A stretch of DNA of 64,000 nucleotides from Bacillota bacterium (GTDB taxonomy: Bacteria; Bacillota; Clostridia; Christensenellales; Aristaeellaceae), in NCBI GenBank assembly GCA_023416585.1, contig JAEZHM010000088.1:62001-126000 (forward strand), read 5' to 3'. The notes beneath the pieces are model-generated. The model was not told the origin of the DNA. It did not search any database and was given only the letters and a program-made list of their open reading frames with translations. Shown here one piece after another: positions 51,844-60,634 of this stretch. Position numbers and translations under genes: made by a program. Position 1 is the stretch's first letter, and each line of letters opens with the position of its first letter.

Positions 51844-52737
51844 TTACATCGCCTCAAAATTGTCCGGGCGCAGGGCTGTTTTGCTCAAGCATGCAATATA
51901 CCGCTGGGGCGACAAACCCGTTTCCTTTTTGAAGGCTTTGTAGAAGCTGGAATACTCCCGAAAGCCGCACTTCAAATATGCATTGGTGGGCATCACGCCC
52001 GATTGCATGAGAAGCTTTGATTGTATGATGCGCTTGGCAACGATGTACTGGTATACGGACCTGTTGGTATAACTTTTGAATTCGCGGATCAGATGGTATT
52101 TGCTGATATAAAAATGGCTGCTCACCTCGTCAAGGGATAGGTCCTGCCCGATATGCTCATTGATATAGGCGATCACATCCGCCACTCTTTTCACGGAACG
52201 GGAGCTTTTCTCATCCCCGGCTTCACTAAAAAGCCTGCATAGCCGCGCCATCAGTATGGTCAGCTTGCAACGGTTGATCAGGCGCTTATAGGGCTGCGCG
52301 CCCACCGCGTCGGAAATGATCTCACTGATGGTATAGCGGCAGGCCGCGAAATCCTCTCCGCCGAGCGTATGGCAAAATTGTGCACGGCTAATGCAGCCGT
52401 CAATGATGTTGAGAAGCGAAAACTCCTTGGAGCCCATATCGCGCAGGGCGTTCCGGCTGATGTAGATGAACATGCGCTCATAATACGCCTCCGTATTGTG
52501 AAAAAAAGCGCGGTGCATGCGGCCAGGTGGAATGATGACCACATCACCCGGCTTCATGCGGTAGGCGTATTCTTCAATGTAAAGGGAGGCGTCGCCGGAG
52601 ATGAAAAAGTAGAACTCATAGAAGTCATGGCTGTGAAATTCCGGGGTGACCCTTCGGTGGCAGCTGTGGTGGTACAATTCGTATTCGCGTTCATCCTCCA
52701 TGGGATGGCTCACATCCCACGTTGTAAGATTGCTCAT
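51844..52737 (-). CDS. AraC-family transcriptional regulator
   Basis: 297 residues, ATG 52737 after TAGGGAGGAATC. The N-terminal cupin domain has the usual HSHDFYEFYFFISGDASLYIEEYAY and PGDVVIIPPGRMHRAFF pattern. The C-terminal double helix-turn-helix reads LDEVSSHFYISKYHLIREFKSYTN and TNAYLKCGFREYSSFYKAFKKETG. Divergent from the importer operon at 52929, with 191 bp between, so it is the probable activator of that operon. Confidence 0.92.
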   Translation of the reverse strand: MSNLTTWDVSHPMEDEREYELYHHSCHRRVTPEFHSHDFYEFYFFISGDASLYIEEYAYRMKPGDVVIIPPGRMHRAFFHNTEAYYERMFIYISRNALRDMGSKEFSLLNIIDGCISRAQFCHTLGGEDFAACRYTISEIISDAVGAQPYKRLINRCKLTILMARLCRLFSEAGDEKSSRSVKRVADVIAYINEHIGQDLSLDEVSSHFYISKYHLIREFKSYTNRSVYQYIVAKRIIQSKLLMQSGVMPTNAYLKCGFREYSSFYKAFKKETGLSPQRYIACLSKTALRPDNFEAM

Positions 52738-52801
52738 GACGATTCCTCCCTATGACCGCATCATATATCAATTTTTGCAATCTATCAAGCAATATTTTCA
52801 A

Positions 52802-52859
52802 TTTACTTTGATGATATTGTACCATATTATACAGGTAATAGAACGGTTTGATGAAACCG
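52802..52859 (+). promoter_or_regulatory. Promoter and palindrome upstream of the importer/oxidoreductase operon
   Basis: TTTACT and TATTAT are spaced by 17 nt (52802-52830). A perfect palindrome, CGGTTT-N4-AAACCG (52844-52859), lies just downstream at about the start of transcription, a repressor-like position. The divergent AraC gene is the nearest regulator, but AraC proteins usually bind direct repeats, so another factor may use this site. Confidence 0.5.
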
Positions 52860-52928
52860 AGATGCAATATAACAACTTAAAAGGGCATGAATGTCTACAA
52901 ATTTATATGTCAGGGGGGAAGCCTTTTG

Positions 52929-53858
52929 ATGGTGGATTTGAAAGCACCCCGGAAAACAAGCAGGCTCATGATACGGATCATCCGCCACAAATACCTTTAT
53001 CTGATGCTTCTGTTGCCGCTGATCCAGTATGTCGTTTTTCGGTATGCGCCCCTTGTCGGGCTGCAGGTGGCCTTCAAGAATTTCAATATCTTCAAGGGTA
53101 TGTGGGAAAGCGAATGGACCGGCTTTGCCGTTTTTCAGGAGATATTCTCCTATCCCAAGTTCTGGCTGGCACTGAAAAACACCGTCCTGTTAAACGGATT
53201 GGACTTGGTGTTCGGGTTTCCTGTACCAATTGCGCTGGCCATACTGCTGTATGAAATGCGGTCCATGCGCGTAAAACGCATATCGCAGACGATTTTGTAC
53301 CTGCCCCATTTTCTTTCCTGGATCATTATCGGCGGCTTGGTCAATCAAATCTTTGCCACCAACGGCCTTGTGAACTACCTGGTCACACTTTTGACCGGTA
53401 GCCCTGCCAATTTCCTGATGGACGAAGGCAACTGGGTGGCGGTGTATGTGTGCGTGGGCATCTGGCAAAGCGCGGGTTGGGGCACCATCATATATCTGGC
53501 AGCCATATCGGCAGTGAACACTGAATTGTACGAGGCTGCTGAGGTGGACGGCTGCGGGCGCTGGCGGCGCATTGCCCACGTGACGCTGCCCTGCATTACC
53601 CCCACCATTGTGCTGATGCTGATTTTACGGCTGGGGCAGATGGTATCCATCGGCTTTGAGCGGCCTTATGTGATGGGCAACGACATGGTGTTAAACAGCT
53701 CGGAGGTCATTTCCACGTTTGTGTATAAAATGGGCATCAAAAACGCCAGGTATTCTTTTGCCACGGCGGTGGGCATGTTCGGCTCCATCGTGAACATGAT
53801 CTTCCTGGTGGCGGCCAATCAAAGCGCAAAGCGGATGGGGGAGGATGGCCTGTGGTAA
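52929..53858 (+). CDS. Sugar ABC transporter permease (LplB type)
   Basis: 309 residues, ATG 52929 after AGGGGGGAAG; the frame extends to 52887 without a site. The opening RIIRHKYLYLMLLLPLIQYVVFRYAPLVGLQVAFKNF is typical for LplB. EAA loop EAAEVDGCGRWRRIAHVTLP. It overlaps the next gene by 7 bp. Confidence 0.92.
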   Translation: MVDLKAPRKTSRLMIRIIRHKYLYLMLLLPLIQYVVFRYAPLVGLQVAFKNFNIFKGMWESEWTGFAVFQEIFSYPKFWLALKNTVLLNGLDLVFGFPVPIALAILLYEMRSMRVKRISQTILYLPHFLSWIIIGGLVNQIFATNGLVNYLVTLLTGSPANFLMDEGNWVAVYVCVGIWQSAGWGTIIYLAAISAVNTELYEAAEVDGCGRWRRIAHVTLPCITPTIVLMLILRLGQMVSIGFERPYVMGNDMVLNSSEVISTFVYKMGIKNARYSFATAVGMFGSIVNMIFLVAANQSAKRMGEDGLW

Positions 53859-54754
53859 ACGCAGAGTTTGGCAAAAAGTCCGGCCTATCCCGGGGCCGGC
53901 GCTATACGGGCTCCGCCGCCTTCATCTATGCGGCGGTGCTCCTGAGCGTGCTCATATGCATTGTGCCCCTTATCCACCTGGTGGCGCTGTCCATGAGTGG
54001 CCGGGAGGCCGTGCTGGCACACAAGGTATCCCTCTGGCCGGTGAATATCGATTTCAACGCCTATGTTTCTGTTTTTATGGACAAGGGCATGCAGACATCC
54101 CTTATTTTCTCCATACTGCTGACGGTGGGCTATACCGTGTTCGCCATGCTGGGCAGCATCCTTCTGGCTTACCCCTTGAGTAAAGCGAGCCTTCCCGGCC
54201 GGAAGGGGCTGATGGTCTTCATACTTATCCCCATGTATTTTTCCGGCGGCATCATCCCGGAATACCTGTGGATCAAGCAGCTGAACCTCATCGACAAGCC
54301 TCTGGCGCTGGTGCTGCCTATTTTGATCAGCACCTACAATACCATTATTCTGCGCAACTTCTTTTTGAGCATCCCCGACAGCCTGGAGGAATCGGCAGCG
54401 CTGGACGGCTGCAGTGACATGGGCATTCTGATTCGGATCGTGCTCCCCTTGTCCACCGCCGCTATCGCCACTCTCAGCCTGTTCTACGCCGTGACAAGGT
54501 GGAATTCTTTTGCCGACGTGCGCTTCTACATCAACTCCACCGAGCGCTACACGTTGCAGATGAAGTTGTATCAGGTGGTGTTCAACAGCACGGACACGCA
54601 GGTCGGCATGCTGGAAGGCGGCCGCAACGCCGTGCTCTCTGAAACCATCAAGGCGGCGGCCATCGTGTTCGCTACCGTACCTATCATCGTGGTCTATCCA
54701 TTCCTGCAGCGGTATTTTGTACAGGGCGTGATGATCGGCGCGGTTAAGGAGTGA
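53852..54754 (+). CDS. Carbohydrate ABC transporter permease (YtcP type)
   Basis: 300 residues from GTG 53852, inside the end of the upstream gene, with GGGGGAGG about 8 nt before it. Ends FLQRYFVQGVMIGAVKE, the YtcP hallmark. EAA loop ESAALDGCSDMGILIRIVLP. Partner of the 52929 permease. Confidence 0.9.
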   Translation: MVNAEFGKKSGLSRGRRYTGSAAFIYAAVLLSVLICIVPLIHLVALSMSGREAVLAHKVSLWPVNIDFNAYVSVFMDKGMQTSLIFSILLTVGYTVFAMLGSILLAYPLSKASLPGRKGLMVFILIPMYFSGGIIPEYLWIKQLNLIDKPLALVLPILISTYNTIILRNFFLSIPDSLEESAALDGCSDMGILIRIVLPLSTAAIATLSLFYAVTRWNSFADVRFYINSTERYTLQMKLYQVVFNSTDTQVGMLEGGRNAVLSETIKAAAIVFATVPIIVVYPFLQRYFVQGVMIGAVKE

Positions 54755-54814
54755 TTTTTAGGGAATTGCCATCCGTGGTAATTGGATGGTGAAATTGATA
54801 AGGAGGTCTGTCTC

Positions 54815-56359
54815 ATGAAAAGAATCGTCTCGCTGCTCTTGTGCCTGTTCCTGTGCCTGTCCGTGTTTTCCCTTGCGGCAGGGGAAGCGAAGGAGGAAGT
54901 GTTCAGGTATGACGAACAAGTCACCCTGAAGGTTTCCGTATTCGACCGGGGTGTTACCGGCGGAACACCTGTAGACAACAACTATTGGACGGACTGGATC
55001 CAAAAGAACTTTGGCGATCCCCGGAACATCAAGATGGAGTGGGTGGTCATCCCCCGCACCGAGGAAATAGACAAGCTGAACGTGTTGATGGCCTCCGGGG
55101 AGGCGGCGGATATCTGCTTCACCTATACCGAGGCCGTGATCACCAACTTCGTGCAGCAGGGCGGCCTGGTGGAATTGACCGATCTGCTGAATAAGCACGG
55201 CCAGGGCATCAAAGCCTACCTGGGCGAAGACCTTCTCAAATACGGTATCTTCGAAGGCGGCCAGTACGCAATTCCCGCCAAGCGCGTGGTGCTGGCCACC
55301 CAAGGCATGTTCCTAAGGGAAGACTGGCTGGACAAACTTGGCATGAAGATGCCCACCACCAAGGAAGAATTCTACAATGCTCTGGTGGCCTTCCGCGACA
55401 AGAACCCCGGCGGCGTGGAAAACGTAATTCCCTACGCCATGAACGATGATTTGACCAGCCACAACCATTTAATGCTGTCCTTCATCAAAAGCCTGGATGC
55501 GAAGACGCTGGCCACCGTGCCGGACATCATGTGGGACGGGTATGAGGATTACGTACTGTTCCTGAACAAGCTGTACAACGAAAAGCTCATTTCTCCCGAT
55601 TTTGCGCTGGATAAGAGCAACCTGCTCTGGAACGCCGTAAGCTCCGGCCAGGCCGGCGGCTACACCTACAATTACGACCATCCCATCCGCGTTTCCCCGG
55701 GTGTACTGAGCGCATTGCAGGCCTACCAAAAGGATGCGAAGCTGAGCCCGCTGAACTGCTTTGAATCCGTCACCGATCCCGCCAAGTATTATCACGCCAT
55801 GTATGCCCCCAACGGCATCTTCTGCTTCATCCCGGTGTATGCCAAGCACCCCGAGGCGGCTGTGATGTACATGGATTGGCTGACCAAGCTGGATGTATTG
55901 TACTTCCTGCAAAACGGCGAGGAAGGTGTGCACCATATCCTGAACGGGGAAGGCGTTCCTGTGCTTCAGGATGTCAAGGATGAGCGCAAGTTCAACACAA
56001 TGCAGAACATAGACTATACGCTGCTCACCAACGGCCAGCAATTTGAGGACGATTCACTGCGCATAAAGGCCCAGGCCCTTTCCTACCAGAACTATGCCGA
56101 CCTGTTTGAGCCTATGTACAATGTGGCTTTGACGGATCCCATCACCACCAACTTCCACTTTGACGTTGTCCTCCCGTCCGACTCCCAGTATGGCACTTCC
56201 CTTACCGCCTTTAAAAAGGAGCTGCTTACCAAAGCCACCATGGCCGCTCCCGAAGATTGCCTGAAGGTGTTCCATGAGCTGCGCGACCAGTACATGAAGG
56301 ACGGCGGCCAGGCGGTGATGGAGGAGAAGACCGCGGCCTGGGACAAAATGCACAAATAA
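54815..56359 (+). CDS. LplA-type extracellular binding protein
   Basis: 514 residues, ATG 54815 after AAGGAGGT; the frame extends to 54782 without a site. A signal peptide (SLLLCLFLCLSVFSLAAGEA) contains two cysteines, but neither lies in a lipobox. The mature part is LplA-like: VSVFDRGVTGGTPVDNNYWTDWIQKNFG at the start, WLDKLGMKMPTTKEEFYNALVAFRDKNPGG, and AVMYMDWLTKLD. Followed by two Gfo/Idh/MocA oxidoreductases after an R1/R2 repeat block, so the ligand may be a sugar or cyclitol that is oxidised inside the cell (inference). Confidence 0.88.
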   Translation: MKRIVSLLLCLFLCLSVFSLAAGEAKEEVFRYDEQVTLKVSVFDRGVTGGTPVDNNYWTDWIQKNFGDPRNIKMEWVVIPRTEEIDKLNVLMASGEAADICFTYTEAVITNFVQQGGLVELTDLLNKHGQGIKAYLGEDLLKYGIFEGGQYAIPAKRVVLATQGMFLREDWLDKLGMKMPTTKEEFYNALVAFRDKNPGGVENVIPYAMNDDLTSHNHLMLSFIKSLDAKTLATVPDIMWDGYEDYVLFLNKLYNEKLISPDFALDKSNLLWNAVSSGQAGGYTYNYDHPIRVSPGVLSALQAYQKDAKLSPLNCFESVTDPAKYYHAMYAPNGIFCFIPVYAKHPEAAVMYMDWLTKLDVLYFLQNGEEGVHHILNGEGVPVLQDVKDERKFNTMQNIDYTLLTNGQQFEDDSLRIKAQALSYQNYADLFEPMYNVALTDPITTNFHFDVVLPSDSQYGTSLTAFKKELLTKATMAAPEDCLKVFHELRDQYMKDGGQAVMEEKTAAWDKMHK

Positions 56360-56430
56360 GTGTGCTTCCCGTGCAGGATAAGCGGCGGGAGCCAAAGAAA
56401 AGAACACAGGCCTTTATGACTTCCAGTCTA

Positions 56431-56760
56431 GCCTTCCCCTGGAGGGGAAGGTGGCGCGCAGCGCCGGATGAGGTGTATTAGGATGCCATTGATCTCTTAC
56501 ACCTCATCAGTCGACTTCGTCGACAGCTTGCCACTCGGCTTGCTCAATCATCGCGCCGGCTCACTGGCGCTTCCAGCTCTCGTTTCGCAAGCTTCCTCCG
56601 CTTCACTTCATCCCTCCATCTGGCTCAATCGTCGCATCGCTTCGCTGACGCTTGCGCTGCTCGTTTCGCCAGCCTCGGCCACCTTCGCTTCATCCGCCAC
56701 AGGCGGCGCTCGGCTCCCGAGCCACAGGCGGCGTAAAGCTTCGGAACTCAAGGGGAAGCC
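56431..56760 (+). repeat. Palindromic repeat R1, copy C, interrupted by R2
   Basis: The left module (GCCTTCCCCTGGAGGGGAAG, GTGGCGCGCAGCGCCGGATG) and the start of the right module (CACCTCATCAGTCGACTTCG, GACAGCTT) are intact to about 56529. The final half-palindrome CTCAAGGGGAAGCC appears only at 56747-56760. The bases between are an R2 element, so R2 sits inside R1. Confidence 0.75.
56530..56746 (-). repeat. Intergenic repeat R2, copy B, inside R1 copy C
   Basis: Read on the minus strand it shows the R2 landmarks GCCGCCTGTGGCGGATGAAG, GAGGCTGGCGAAACGAGC and CGACGATTGAGCCAGATGG in the same order as copies A (42996) and C (60296). It lacks the 48-bp tandem repeat of copy A. Confidence 0.75.
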
Positions 56761-56837
56761 ATCAACCGTTTTTGTTGATACATTGTGGCGGCCACCGTCC
56801 AAGCGCGGCGGCCGCCACGCATGAAAGGGGAAACTTT

Positions 56838-58004
56838 ATGATCCGCGTGGCCGTTGTGGGGACAGGCAATATTTCGCGGGCGCATATCGAGGGCTATTTA
56901 AACTTTCCGGACAAATGCAAAATCGTTGCCATGGTGGACATCGTTCCGGAAAAAGCGGTGGAGAAAGCAGCGCTGTTTCATCTTGACTGCGAAATTTTCG
57001 ACGACCACCAAAAAATCCTTCACCGCACGGACATAGACTTGGTCGACATCTGCACGCCGCCTTATGTGCATGGTGAGATCGCCATCAATGCCTTGAACAG
57101 CGGGAAAAACGTGCTTGTGGAAAAGCCCATGGCCGCATCCTTACAGGAGTGCGACCGTATGCTGGAGGTTGCCCGAAAAAGCGGGAAGCTTCTTTCCAGC
57201 ATTGCGCAAAACAGGTTCCGCACCCCTATCGCCAACCTGAAAAAATTGCTGGATTCAGGGCTGGCCGGGCCGGTCCGTCATGTGCAGGTGGATTCCTACT
57301 GGTGGCGCGGCCACTGCTATTACGATCTGTGGTGGCGCGGCCTGTGGAGCAAGGAGGGCGGAGGCTGCACGCTGAACCATGCCGTGCACCATATCGACAT
57401 GCTGGGCTGGATGATGGGACAGCCAAGGGAAGTGACGGCAGTCCTTGCGAATGTGGCCCATGACAACGCCGAGGTGGAGGACCTGTCTGTGGCCATATTG
57501 CGCTATGAAGGCGCGCTGGCCCAGGTAACCAGTTCTGTGGTCCACCATGGGGAAGTGCAGCAGCTCATCTTCCAATGTGAAAAAGCCCGCATTTCCGCGC
57601 CTTGGGAAACGTATGCCTCCGTATCCAAACAAAACGGTTTCCCGGTTAGGAACGATACCGTGGAGGAAGAATTGACCGCCTTTTACAGTAAGCTGCCCCC
57701 GGTCGAGCCCGAGGGGCACACCGGCCAGATCGGGAATGTGCTTGATGCGCTTGAAAAGGGCATTGCGCCCGCCATCACCGGGGAAGACGGCCGGCGCACC
57801 ATCGAGCTGATCACCGCCATCTATAAATCCGGCGCCACGCGTGCGACTGTTGCGCTGCCTATAGGGAAGGACGACCCCTTCTATACCGTGGAGGGAATGC
57901 TGAGTCATATGCCCAGGTTTTATGAAAAGACATCATCCCTGTCAGGCCTTGGGGATGATAATATCACCGTCGGCAGCGATTACAGGCAAAAAGCCCGGCC
58001 GTAA
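56838..58004 (+). CDS. Gfo/Idh/MocA-family oxidoreductase
   Basis: 388 residues, ATG 56838 after GAAAGGGGAAAC; a longer frame back to 56652 only translates the repeats. Rossmann motif VAVVGTGNISRAH, the family motif VLVEKPMAAS with the catalytic Lys, and LNHAVHHIDMLGW with the active-site His/Asp. NAD(P)-dependent oxidation or reduction of a sugar, cyclitol or sugar acid in the cytoplasm. First of two such enzymes behind an importer. Confidence 0.92.
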   Translation: MIRVAVVGTGNISRAHIEGYLNFPDKCKIVAMVDIVPEKAVEKAALFHLDCEIFDDHQKILHRTDIDLVDICTPPYVHGEIAINALNSGKNVLVEKPMAASLQECDRMLEVARKSGKLLSSIAQNRFRTPIANLKKLLDSGLAGPVRHVQVDSYWWRGHCYYDLWWRGLWSKEGGGCTLNHAVHHIDMLGWMMGQPREVTAVLANVAHDNAEVEDLSVAILRYEGALAQVTSSVVHHGEVQQLIFQCEKARISAPWETYASVSKQNGFPVRNDTVEEELTAFYSKLPPVEPEGHTGQIGNVLDALEKGIAPAITGEDGRRTIELITAIYKSGATRATVALPIGKDDPFYTVEGMLSHMPRFYEKTSSLSGLGDDNITVGSDYRQKARP

Positions 58005-58104
58005 CGAACTTATACATATTCGCGGAAGGTATTTTCTTTTACAGCTCGAAGTGCTATGTATTTGGCTGCTTAATTAGGTTTAACGCGCGGCAAGGAGGTA
58101 CTTT

Positions 58105-59178
58105 ATGAAAGCGGATGGCATGAATTACGCCCCCAAGGGTAAGCCCAATCCGGTGGTAAAACCCGGGGAGTTTGTTTTTTCGGCGGTCGCCCTGGACCAC
58201 GGCCATGTTTACGGTATGTGCAACGGTCTTACAGAGGCCGGCGCAACGCTTAAATACGTGTACGACCCTGACCCTGAAAAGGTGAAAAGGTTTTTGGAAG
58301 CATTTCCTTATTCAAAGGCCGCATCTTCCAAACAGCAGGTGCTTATGGATAAGGAAACAAGGCTGGTGGCTTCCGCCGCCGTGACCGGCGAGCGGTGCGC
58401 GCTGGGGCTTGAGGTGATGGACGCCGGCAAGGACTATTTTACCGATAAGGCGCCGCTGACCACCCTTCATCAACTTGGGCTTGCCAGGGAAAAAACGAAG
58501 GCCACCGGGAAAAAGTACATGGTTTATTACAGTGAGCGGCTGCATGTGGAAGGGGCCATCTACGCCGGGCAGCTGATCGAGCAGGGGGCCATCGGCCGCG
58601 TGCTGCAGGTCATTGGCCTTGGGCCGCATAGGTTAAGTGCTAAAAGCCGTCCGAAGTGGTTCTTTGAAAAGGAAAAGTACGGCGGCATATTGTGCGACAT
58701 CGGCAGCCACCAAATCGAACAGTTCCTTTTCTTTTCCGGCGCGAAAGACGCGAAGGTTGCGCACAGCCAAATCGCCAATTATGCGCACCCTGATTATCCC
58801 GAACTGGACGACTTTGGCGACGCGACGCTTGTGGCGGACAACGGCTGCACCAACTATTTCCGCGTGGACTGGTTCACGCCGGACGGCCTTGGCACCTGGG
58901 GCGACGGGCGCACCATGATCCTTGGTACGGAAGGGTACATTGAGATCCGCAAGTATATTGATATCTGCACGGGCGGTATGTCGGGCAATCATGTACTTCT
59001 TGTCAACGGCAGCGGGGAAAAGCGGTTCGATGTGACCGGGCAGGTGGGTTACCCCTTCTTCGGTCAATTGATTCTGGACTGCATGAACCGCACGGAAAAC
59101 GCCATGACCCAGGAGCATGCCTTCAAGGCCGCTGAGCTTTGCGTCATGGCCCAGATGCAGGCGCAGAAAATTTGCTGA
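58105..59178 (+). CDS. Gfo/Idh/MocA-family oxidoreductase, divergent second copy
   Basis: 357 residues, ATG 58105 after CAAGGAGGT. An N-terminal extension of about 25 residues comes before the Rossmann start (FVFSAVALDHGHVYGMCNGL), which does not have the usual GxGxxG. The EKP motif is replaced by TDKAPLTT, still with a lysine. YGGILCDIGSHQIEQFLFFSG and a C-terminal LILDCMNRTENAMTQEHAFKAAELC fit the family. It differs clearly from the 56838 protein, so it probably performs a different step rather than being a duplicate. Cofactor use should not be assumed given the altered nucleotide loop. Confidence 0.88.
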   Translation: MKADGMNYAPKGKPNPVVKPGEFVFSAVALDHGHVYGMCNGLTEAGATLKYVYDPDPEKVKRFLEAFPYSKAASSKQQVLMDKETRLVASAAVTGERCALGLEVMDAGKDYFTDKAPLTTLHQLGLAREKTKATGKKYMVYYSERLHVEGAIYAGQLIEQGAIGRVLQVIGLGPHRLSAKSRPKWFFEKEKYGGILCDIGSHQIEQFLFFSGAKDAKVAHSQIANYAHPDYPELDDFGDATLVADNGCTNYFRVDWFTPDGLGTWGDGRTMILGTEGYIEIRKYIDICTGGMSGNHVLLVNGSGEKRFDVTGQVGYPFFGQLILDCMNRTENAMTQEHAFKAAELCVMAQMQAQKIC

Positions 59179-59251
59179 AGGTTTGATACCATTCATAAGC
59201 ATAAATGCACCAATGGCACAAGTGTATAGAATGCATGCAAACTCCGCACGA

Positions 59252-59333
59252 TGTCATCCTGAGGAACGAAGAAACGAAGGATCTTTATGCAGCACAAAAG
59301 GTCAAGATCCTTCACTTCGTTCAGGATGGCATT
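59252..59333. repeat. Palindromic repeat R3, copy A
   Basis: Arms TGTCATCCTGAGGAACGAAG...GAAGGATCTTTATGC and CAAGATCCTTCACTTCGTTC with AGGATGGCATTATGC pair across a short loop. A second copy starts at 63941. It may also act as terminator for the oxidoreductase operon. Confidence 0.75.
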
Positions 59334-59457
59334 ATGCAGAGTTGTTCTCACTTACATAGTTCATGTTCATAGACGCATTCATGTTTTAGACAAGTATGAG
59401 ATATAGCCGCGTAATCCGGCAGAGCCGACATGGGACATGTGAATAGTGCCGCTATTG

Positions 59458-59501
59458 AACGCGCATCCTGTATGTATATAGCAAGCATACGGGAGCGCGT
59501 T
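59458..59501 (+). promoter_or_regulatory. Leader hairpin occluding the Shine-Dalgarno of the Crp/Fnr gene
   Basis: AACGCGC and GCGCGTT form the base of the stem, and CCTGTATG with CATACGGG (one G-T pair) the upper part, with an 11-nt loop. The only plausible ribosome binding site (GGGAG, 59491-59495) is inside the right arm, 8 nt before the end of the stem, and the ATG is at 59509. As an alternative it could be a DNA operator. Confidence 0.5.
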
Positions 59502-59508
59502 TCAATTG

Positions 59509-60207
59509 ATGGAGAGTATACGTATTTCGGAACCTGCTGCCGGGCAGTTGGATACGGGGCGGGCATGGGGGAATCTTTTTGCCGGGCTTACGCAAAAAGA
59601 AATGTCGGAAATATATGCGCTTCCCGGCCTGCGCACAAAACAGCATGAGAAGGGCGAAATGCTCATCGGCATAGATCACGTGGTGAATGAGATCGGCATA
59701 CTGCTTGGCGGCAGGCTGAGCATCGCCAAGGAGGATATCCACGGCAATCTGCATCTTTTGCGCGAGGTATCTCCCTATGAAGTGTATACCGCGGAAATAG
59801 TGTGCACACCCACCCGCCAAAGCCCGCTGAACATCTCCTGCAAGACGGACGCCACCGTGATGACGTTTCCCTATGACGCCGTGGTGAACGGAGGATTCCT
59901 TTCGGATGCCGTGCGCTGCAAGCTGATGAAGAACCTTTTGGAGATCGTTGCCAACTTGAACATACGGCAGCTTTACAAAATCGATATCCTCTCCAAGAAA
60001 AGCCTGCGGGAGCGGGTATGCATGTACTTATCCATTCAGCAGAAAAAGAAGTCCAGTAACCTTTCGTTGTCGCTGAACCGGGAGGAACTGGCCTGCTACC
60101 TGTGCGTGGACCGCAGCGCCCTTTCCAGGGAGCTTGGCCGCATGCAAAAGGAAGGGCTGATCCGCTTTCATAAGAACAGGTTTCAGATACTGTCCACGCT
60201 GCATTGA
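59509..60207 (+). CDS. Crp/Fnr-family transcriptional regulator
   Basis: 232 residues from ATG 59509 (a TTG at 59506 is possible). The N-terminal part is a cyclic-nucleotide-binding-like beta-roll without the full set of cAMP-binding residues (QHEKGEMLIGIDHVVNEIGILLGGRLSIAKED). It has no cysteine cluster of the Fnr kind, so the signal is unknown. A long helix (CKLMKNLLEIVANLNIRQLYKI) leads to the C-terminal winged helix-turn-helix (LNREELACYLCVDRSALSRELGRMQKEGLIRF). Convergent with the metal/cofactor importer; no catabolic partner is adjacent. Confidence 0.88.
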   Translation: MESIRISEPAAGQLDTGRAWGNLFAGLTQKEMSEIYALPGLRTKQHEKGEMLIGIDHVVNEIGILLGGRLSIAKEDIHGNLHLLREVSPYEVYTAEIVCTPTRQSPLNISCKTDATVMTFPYDAVVNGGFLSDAVRCKLMKNLLEIVANLNIRQLYKIDILSKKSLRERVCMYLSIQQKKKSSNLSLSLNREELACYLCVDRSALSRELGRMQKEGLIRFHKNRFQILSTLH

Positions 60208-60295
60208 TGCGAAATTGCAGGACGCCGGGGCGATGAGCGGCACAGATAGTGAATGAAGCGGCTAGCATGAAGTGCAGGACATTTCTTTTACTCCT

Positions 60296-60465
60296 TCCGC
60301 CTCCTTCGTCGGCACCTCCCTCTCGAGGCTCCGGAACACCGCCCTGCCAGTGGCGGAAGTGGGCGGTGTGGAGGAGGCTGGCGAAACGAGCAATGCGAAC
60401 GCAGTGAGTAGTGCGACGATTAAGCCAGATGGGATGTCTGTCACCGCAGCGACTGAAGGAGTAAA
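60296..60465 (+). repeat. Intergenic repeat R2, copy C
   Basis: CTCCTTCGTCGGCACCTCC, a CCGCC...GGCGG hairpin, GAGGCTGGCGAAACGAGC and GACGATTAAGCCAGATGGGA follow in R2 order. It fills most of the gap (60208-60634) between the convergent regulator and importer genes. The remaining bases show no gene. Reading frames through it give the same spurious EAGETS-type peptide as the other R2 copies. Confidence 0.7.
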
Positions 60466-60634
60466 ATGTGCTTTCTACAGCATTGGTACCGCTAGTATAC
60501 AAATTACGTCGGAAAAAAACACCGAGCCCGGATTTTTCATGCGGTTTATCCGTTCTGGAAGGCTATCAACTCCGCCACAACGGACATTTTGATTTCCTGG
60601 TGCGATTGCGCGCCGTGTGTTCCAAATAATCCAC

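Noticed and set aside
56608..56802. Short frames reading through R2 repeats (also at 60272-60592)
   Set aside because: The shared peptide EAGETS... arises from the repeat itself; no start signals, and the frame differs in context.
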